In this document: piece by piece, positions 15,808-19,657 of the stretch
How positions within the stretch are numbered: the stretch's first letter is position 1
How the letters are laid out: each line of letters starts with the position of its first letter
From: Actinomycetota bacterium
Lineage (GTDB): Bacteria; Actinomycetota; Actinomycetes; S36-B12; UBA5976
DNA length: 19,657 nt
NCBI GenBank assembly: GCA_947486505.1
Contig: CANKTT010000013.1
Coordinates: forward strand, 1-19,657
Direction: 5' to 3'
Notes under the pieces: generated by a model
What the model was told of the DNA's origin: nothing
What the model saw: only the letters and a program-made list of their open reading frames with translations
The model's database searches: none
Position numbers and translations under genes: made by a program

Positions 15808-16073
15808 TCGGACTTGTCGCTGTTATCTCCACCAGTTGGCAGACCCTCAAAAATTGCCTTGCACTGAGGACAAACTGGGAACTTGCCTGGATCGCGATTT
15901 GGAATCCACACTTTTCCACACAGCGCCACGACCGGTGCGCCCATGACTGCGCTTTCAACGATCTTGTCCTTTTGAACATAGTGCGCAAAGCGCTCATGAT
16001 CTCCGGCCTCTACCTGCTCTTCGACGCGCTCGTCGACAAGTAATCCACCTTCAGTACGAATCTCATCAGCCAT
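15804..16073 (-). CDS. DUF3039 family small zinc-ribbon-like protein
   Basis: An 89-residue protein of an actinobacterial family without known function. The conserved core is VVALCGKVWIPNRDPGKFPVCPQC: Cys52, Cys68 and Cys71, with His26 or His31 (GDHERFAHYV) as a possible fourth metal ligand. The N-terminus is acidic and the C-terminus is short and polar. TAAGGT on the minus strand lies seven bases before the ATG and could give a leaderless message. The stop overlaps the start of the MFS transporter. Zinc binding is inferred from the cysteine pattern, not shown. Confidence 0.85.
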   Translation of the reverse strand: MADEIRTEGGLLVDERVEEQVEAGDHERFAHYVQKDKIVESAVMGAPVVALCGKVWIPNRDPGKFPVCPQCKAIFEGLPTGGDNSDKSE

Positions 16074-16080
16074 GAGCCCT

Positions 16081-16086
16081 ACCTTA
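16081..16086 (-). promoter_or_regulatory. -10 box for a leaderless transcript of the DUF3039-MFS pair
   Basis: Minus-strand TAAGGT is followed by seven bases and the DUF3039 ATG. A weak -35 (TTTCAA) lies 16 bases further up. The box sits in the 50-base gap after pckG and would let this pair be expressed apart from pckG. AGGTAGGG could instead act as a ribosome site on a longer message. Confidence 0.35.
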
Positions 16087-16123
16087 ACAAACGCACGTGT
16101 CCTTGAAACTTCGTAAGGAAAAC

Positions 16124-17944
16124 CTAAACCAAGGAATTCAAGCGAGCCTTAAGCTCAGCTAGTTCAGCCTGAAGTTCAGGTGGCACTCGACCATCAAATT
16201 GTGAGAAGTACTCTTCGGTTAGATCGCACTCTGCGAGCCAGCTGCCCCTGTCGACATCGAATAGTGCATCCAAATCGCCTTCTGTAATTTCAAGGCCAGA
16301 AAGTGGCAAGTCTTCACGGATTGGCAAGATACCAACCGGTGAATCGATACCGTCCGCTTCATTTTCTAAACGATCGACTACCCACGCCAATACTCTAGAG
16401 TTCTCGCCGAAGCCTGGCCAGATAAAGTCCCCTGCTTCGTTCTTGCGGAACCAGTTGACCTGGAAGAGTTGTGGAACGTTCGCAAAAGTGCGACCCATGT
16501 TTACCCAGTGGCCCCAGTAGTCAGCCATGTTGTATCCGCAGAATGGAAGCATTGCGAATGGATCGCGGCGCAGTTGACCAAGGCCACCAACAGCAGCTGC
16601 CGTCATCTCGGAGGAAATCGTGGCACCCATGAATACGCCATGGTTCCAACTGCGCGCCTGCGCAACTAATGGAACATTGGTAGCGCGACGGCCGCCGAAA
16701 AGAATTGCTGAAATTGGAACGCCAGCTGGGTTATCCCATTCATCTGAAATCGATGGGCATTGTTCAGCAGGTGCTGTAAAGCGTGAGTTTGCGTGACTTG
16801 AGACTTCTTCCGAATCTGGAGTCCAGTCATTGCCCTTCCAGTCAATCAAGTGCGCAGGTGGTTCTTCGGTCAAACCTTCCCACCAAATATCGCCGTCATC
16901 GGTAAGTGCGACGTTGGTGAAAAGCGAGTTGGCGTAAAGCGAGCGAATTGCATTGGCGTTCGTCTTCATGCCAGTTCCTGGCGCAACACCGAAGAAACCT
17001 GCTTCAGGGTTGATCGCATACAAGCGACCATCCGGGCCAGGACGCATCCAGCAAATGTCGTCACCAATAGTTTCAACTTTCCAACCAGGGATTGTTGGCT
17101 CAAGCATTGCAAGGTTCGTCTTGCCACAACCTGACGGGAATGCTGCCGCAATGTAGTGAGTCTTTTGCTTTGGCGAAGTCAGCTTCAAAATCAACATGTG
17201 TTCAGCTAGCCACATTTCATCGCGAGCCATTACGGATGCGATACGAAGTGCGAAACACTTCTTACCAAGAAGTGCGTTACCGCCGTAACCAGATCCGTAG
17301 GACCAGATTTCGCGCTCTTCTGGGAACTGCACAATGTATTTGGTTTCACTGCATGGCCATGCAACATCTTTTTGTCCCGGCTCAAGTGGCGCACCTACTG
17401 AATGTAGAGCCGGTACAAAGTCGCCATGCTCGCCAATTAAATCTAAAGCTGCCTTACCCATGCGAGTCATCATTTTCATGCTGATAACAACGTAAGGGGA
17501 ATCTGTAATTTCCACGCCGAGTGCGCTGATGTCAGAACCAAGCGGTCCCATTGAGAACGGAACGATGTACATGGTGCGACCGCGCATGCAACCCTTGAAA
17601 GTTGAGCGAAGGATCGTCTTCATTTCACTTGGTTCCATCCAGTTATTAGTTGGACCAGCGTCTTCTTCTTTTACTGAACAGATGTATGTGCGGTCTTCAA
17701 CGCGCGCCACGTCACTTGGGTGAGATCGGGCAAGGAAAGAGTTAGGTCGCTTTTCAGAGTTAAGTGGAGTAAGCGTTCCACTTGCCACAAGTTCTTGAGT
17801 TAGGCGATTCCATTCATCGTCAGAACCATCACACCATTCGATGCGATCTGGCGTAGTTAGTTCTGCAACTTCTTGGACCCAAGCTAGGAGGCGCTTATTT
17901 TTAGTTGGCGCATCGGCAAAACCTGGAGTGTTCAAACTGCTCAC
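16124..17944 (-). CDS. pckG: Phosphoenolpyruvate carboxykinase (GTP)
   Basis: A 606-residue cytosolic enzyme, the usual length of GTP-type PEPCK. It converts oxaloacetate and GTP to PEP and CO2 for gluconeogenesis, and can run in reverse to fix CO2. It contains the kinase P-loop [10 protein letters not shown] with reactive Cys273 and Lys275, METAL/substrate segments [19 protein letters not shown] and [12 protein letters not shown], the [15 protein letters not shown] segment, and [12 protein letters not shown] with its guanine-type arginines. The start is GTG at 17944 with AGGAG five bases upstream. The upstream gap carries an imperfect direct repeat that may be a regulator site. It is transcribed away from the TRIC-family gene. 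Confidence 0.97.
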   Translation of the reverse strand: MSSLNTPGFADAPTKNKRLLAWVQEVAELTTPDRIEWCDGSDDEWNRLTQELVASGTLTPLNSEKRPNSFLARSHPSDVARVEDRTYICSVKEEDAGPTNNWMEPSEMKTILRSTFKGCMRGRTMYIVPFSMGPLGSDISALGVEITDSPYVVISMKMMTRMGKAALDLIGEHGDFVPALHSVGAPLEPGQKDVAWPCSETKYIVQFPEEREIWSYGSGYGGNALLGKKCFALRIASVMARDEMWLAEHMLILKLTSPKQKTHYIAAAFPSGCGKTNLAMLEPTIPGWKVETIGDDICWMRPGPDGRLYAINPEAGFFGVAPGTGMKTNANAIRSLYANSLFTNVALTDDGDIWWEGLTEEPPAHLIDWKGNDWTPDSEEVSSHANSRFTAPAEQCPSISDEWDNPAGVPISAILFGGRRATNVPLVAQARSWNHGVFMGATISSEMTAAAVGGLGQLRRDPFAMLPFCGYNMADYWGHWVNMGRTFANVPQLFQVNWFRKNEAGDFIWPGFGENSRVLAWVVDRLENEADGIDSPVGILPIREDLPLSGLEITEGDLDALFDVDRGSWLAECDLTEEYFSQFDGRVPPELQAELAELKARLNSLV

Positions 17945-17987
17945 AAGAACTCCTTGATTGAATACCTGTTCTAAGGCTTTACGGGAT

Positions 17988-18038
17988 TAACTTAGAATGC
18001 ACCCGAAATGAACAAAAAACTAACTTAAAAACCCGAAA
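17988..18038. repeat. Imperfect direct repeat upstream of pckG
   Basis: TAACTTAGAA-TGC-ACCCGAAA (17988-18008) is repeated as TAACTTAAAA-ACCCGAAA (18021-18038), with one substitution and three bases missing. The halves recur 33 and 30 bases apart, about three helical turns. It lies 44-94 bases before the pckG GTG, where a promoter would be expected, and about 90 bases before the divergent TRIC-family gene. Confidence 0.5.
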
Positions 18039-18090
18039 AATCCCCTAAATATCGATCCTGTGAGCAAACACACACGTGAACTGAACGCCC

Positions 18091-18121
18091 TTGTGACCAA
18101 AGTGACTAGTGTTCCTAGACT
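18091..18121 (+). promoter_or_regulatory. Promoter giving a leaderless transcript of the TRIC-family gene
   Basis: TTGTGA (18091-18096) and TAGACT (18116-18121) are 19 bases apart. The -10 box ends six bases before GTG 18128, and no ribosome site is seen. The spacer is slightly long; TGTGAC one base later would shorten it to 18. Confidence 0.4.
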
Positions 18122-18127
18122 GTAGAA

Positions 18128-18793
18128 GTGCCCTTTGAACCAACATTTATAACACCCGGCGTTCTGCCGCTTTGGCTTGATGTTGGCGCGGTCGCGCTCG
18201 GCGCTGTCTTTGGAGCCACGCTAGCAAACTCTCGCCAAGCGCCATTGCTAGGTGTCTTGCTCGTAGGAATTTTGCTCGGGTTTGGCGGCTCGATGATTCG
18301 CGATATCTTGCTAAACACTGACATCAACGCCCTAGTCCATGGGCGCTACATCACCACTGCAGTGATTGCCTCAATCATTGGTGCCCTGCTGGGAGATCTG
18401 TTGTTAAAGCCGATGTGGTTGTTCACTATGTTGGATGCAACCGTCATGGGGTTGTTTGCCGTGATTGGTACTGAAAAGGCTTTGCTTTTCGGAATGCCAA
18501 TTAGTTCAGCACTATTCATCGGAACTCTCACTGCAATTGGTGGCGGGATCATCGCTGACTTACTAACTGGAGTAAAACCAGATGTGATGTCGCGCGGGCC
18601 GTGGAGTGCATCGATGGCGCTGGTTAGTGCCTGCTGGTTCATTGTCTGGTTCGAGCAAGGATTTGTTCGGTTTGCAGAGTTGAGCTCGATAGCACTTTGT
18701 GTTTTGCTTCGAGCTATGGCCATCTGGCGCGGCTGGGAAGCTCCTCATGCTGATCATCTCAAGCCAAATACCTGGATCAAGCGAAAAAGCTAA
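18128..18793 (+). CDS. TRIC/UPF0126 family membrane protein
   Basis: A 221-residue membrane protein with about seven helices built from two repeats of the UPF0126 (bacterial TRIC-like) fold. Repeat one has LLGFGGSMIRDIL (Arg58, Asp59); repeat two has GLFAVIGTEKAL and TAIGGGIIADLL. In this family the second repeat usually has Arg before the Asp; here it is Ala143. Relatives include putative trimeric cation channels and E. coli glycine-uptake protein YicG, so transported substrate is uncertain. The GTG start has no ribosome site but a -10 box six bases upstream. The polar tail (residues 203-221) is probably cytoplasmic. The gene ends 24 bases before the PLP enzyme. Confidence 0.85.
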   Translation: MPFEPTFITPGVLPLWLDVGAVALGAVFGATLANSRQAPLLGVLLVGILLGFGGSMIRDILLNTDINALVHGRYITTAVIASIIGALLGDLLLKPMWLFTMLDATVMGLFAVIGTEKALLFGMPISSALFIGTLTAIGGGIIADLLTGVKPDVMSRGPWSASMALVSACWFIVWFEQGFVRFAELSSIALCVLLRAMAIWRGWEAPHADHLKPNTWIKRKS

Positions 18794-18817
18794 GTCCGTT
18801 AGAAATAGGATTGCGAC

Positions 18818-19657
18818 ATGACTTTTGATGTTGCCCGCGTACGTTCCGCTTTCCCTTCACTTGAATCTGGTGTGGCCCACTTTGATGGCCCAGGTGGAAC
18901 TCAAACTCCACTTTCAGTTGGGCAAGCCATCTGCAAAACCATGACTGGACCACTTGCTAACCAGTACACGATTACTGAGGCTGAGCGTAATGCCGAAGCT
19001 GCAGTTGATAACGCAAGAAGTGCAATGGCTGACTTGCTGGGTTCTACACCAGAGGGAATTTTCTTTGGCCGAAGCATGACGCAAATAACTTTCGATATCG
19101 CACGCACTTTGGCGCAGAACTGGGGTCCCGGGGATGAAATTGTTGCATCTCGATTGGATCACGATGCAAACGTTCGTCCATGGGTTCGCTACGCACAACT
19201 ATCTGGCGCGACACTGCGCTGGATTGATTTTGATCCAGCAACAGGTTACTTAGATGTGTCCGATGTTGAGGCAGTACTAACTGATCGCACCAAGTTAGTT
19301 GCTATCACAGCTGCCTCGAATCTGATCGGCGCTCGCCCAGACATCCCCGCAATTGCAAAAGCTGTGCATGCTGTAGGTGGGTTGCTTTACGTAGATGGCG
19401 TTCACAACACTCCACACTCAGTGGTGGACTTCAAAGCACTGGGCGCAGATTTCTACGGTTGCTCACCATACAAATTCTTTGGGCCACACATCGGCGTCAT
19501 GACTGCCTCGCCTGCATTACTTGAAACTTTGCATCCAGATAAATTGTTGCCGTCAACCGAGCAGGTTCCCGAGAGATTTGAACTTGGAACTTTGCCATAT
19601 GAACTACTTGCAGGAATCACTGCGGCAGTAGATTTCATTGCGGACATGGTGCCAGGA
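18818..19657 (+). CDS. Cysteine desulfurase-like PLP enzyme (class V aminotransferase), cut by window end
   Basis: 280 codons are present and the frame is still open at the window end; family members are about 400 residues. It belongs to the class V PLP enzymes, closest to the cysteine-desulfurase-like subfamily TIGR01976. Visible are VAHFDGPGGTQTP, the SRLDHDANVRPW segment, TAASNLIGARPDI, LYVDGVHNTPHSVVD (cofactor Asp and His) and the PLP lysine Lys219 in GCSPYKFFGPH. The active-site cysteine loop needed for desulfurase action would lie beyond the window, so sulfur-donating activity cannot be confirmed. TAGGA (18806-18810) is a good ribosome site. It may be co-transcribed with the TRIC-family gene upstream. 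Confidence 0.88.
   Translation, partial: MTFDVARVRSAFPSLESGVAHFDGPGGTQTPLSVGQAICKTMTGPLANQYTITEAERNAEAAVDNARSAMADLLGSTPEGIFFGRSMTQITFDIARTLAQNWGPGDEIVASRLDHDANVRPWVRYAQLSGATLRWIDFDPATGYLDVSDVEAVLTDRTKLVAITAASNLIGARPDIPAIAKAVHAVGGLLYVDGVHNTPHSVVDFKALGADFYGCSPYKFFGPHIGVMTASPALLETLHPDKLLPSTEQVPERFELGTLPYELLAGITAAVDFIADMVPG

Noticed and set aside
16099..16119. Terminator after pckG (TCCTT...AAGGA)
   Set aside because: Only about five pairs plus a wobble form, with no GC-rich stem or T-tract.
17092..17484. 130-codon plus-strand frame
   Set aside because: It lies wholly within pckG in antisense and has no recognisable protein features.

Overview
ORGANISM. The window looks like chromosomal DNA of a planktonic, low-GC actinobacterium, most likely freshwater acI (Nanopelagicales, Planktophila/Nanopelagicus type). 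The reasons are an actinorhodopsin gene; actinobacterial family genes (DUF2017, DUF3039, CysO-CysM-Mec sulfur-carrier cysteine synthesis, GTP-type PEP carboxykinase); very short intergenic gaps; and base composition that by eye is far less GC-rich than most Actinobacteria. A Luna-type actinobacterium (Rhodoluna/Aquiluna) is the main alternative. No mobile element, CRISPR array, integrase or phage gene was seen. No stretch over 300 bases lacks a gene; the longest gaps are about 180 bases (11934-12109 and 17945-18127), and both hold repeats described below. LAYOUT. 1-2672 (+): the end of an alpha/beta hydrolase, an LLM-class flavin monooxygenase and an aldehyde dehydrogenase, probably one oxidative catabolic operon. 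2684-3595 (-): a GerMN/Gmad2 lipoprotein, divergent from thymidine kinase (3693-4304, +), which meets a small DUF3618-like membrane protein (-) tail to tail. 4698-7375 (+): a complete zinc-type ABC importer (binding lipoprotein, ATPase, permease) behind a Fur/Zur-like palindrome. 7452-7536: tRNA-Leu(UAG). 8162 down to 9731 (-): murI-rph-rdgB. 9754-11512 (+): a small membrane protein, then cysO and cysM. 11517-11933 (-): mec. 12110-12877 (+): actinorhodopsin, with a structured leader and a strong terminator. 12930-13730 (-): clpS and DUF2017. 13821-14390 (-): HdeD/DUF308 membrane protein. 14425-16073 (-): DUF3039 overlapping an MFS transporter. 16124-17944 (-): pckG. 18128-18793 (+): TRIC/UPF0126 membrane protein. 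18818-19657 (+): cysteine-desulfurase-like enzyme, cut by the window end. HOW IT FITS TOGETHER. clpS, DUF2017, mec, cysO, cysM, murI, rph and rdgB form one block also found in Mycobacterium tuberculosis (Rv1331-Rv1341, from memory). Here the block is rearranged: cysO-cysM is inverted relative to mec and murI, and the actinorhodopsin gene sits between mec and DUF2017. CysO (C-terminal Gly-Gly), CysM (O-phosphoserine-type active site) and Mec (JAMM protease) together make cysteine through a protein-bound thiocarboxylate. Several genes carry a TANNNT -10 box 6-7 bases before the start codon, which points to leaderless transcripts.
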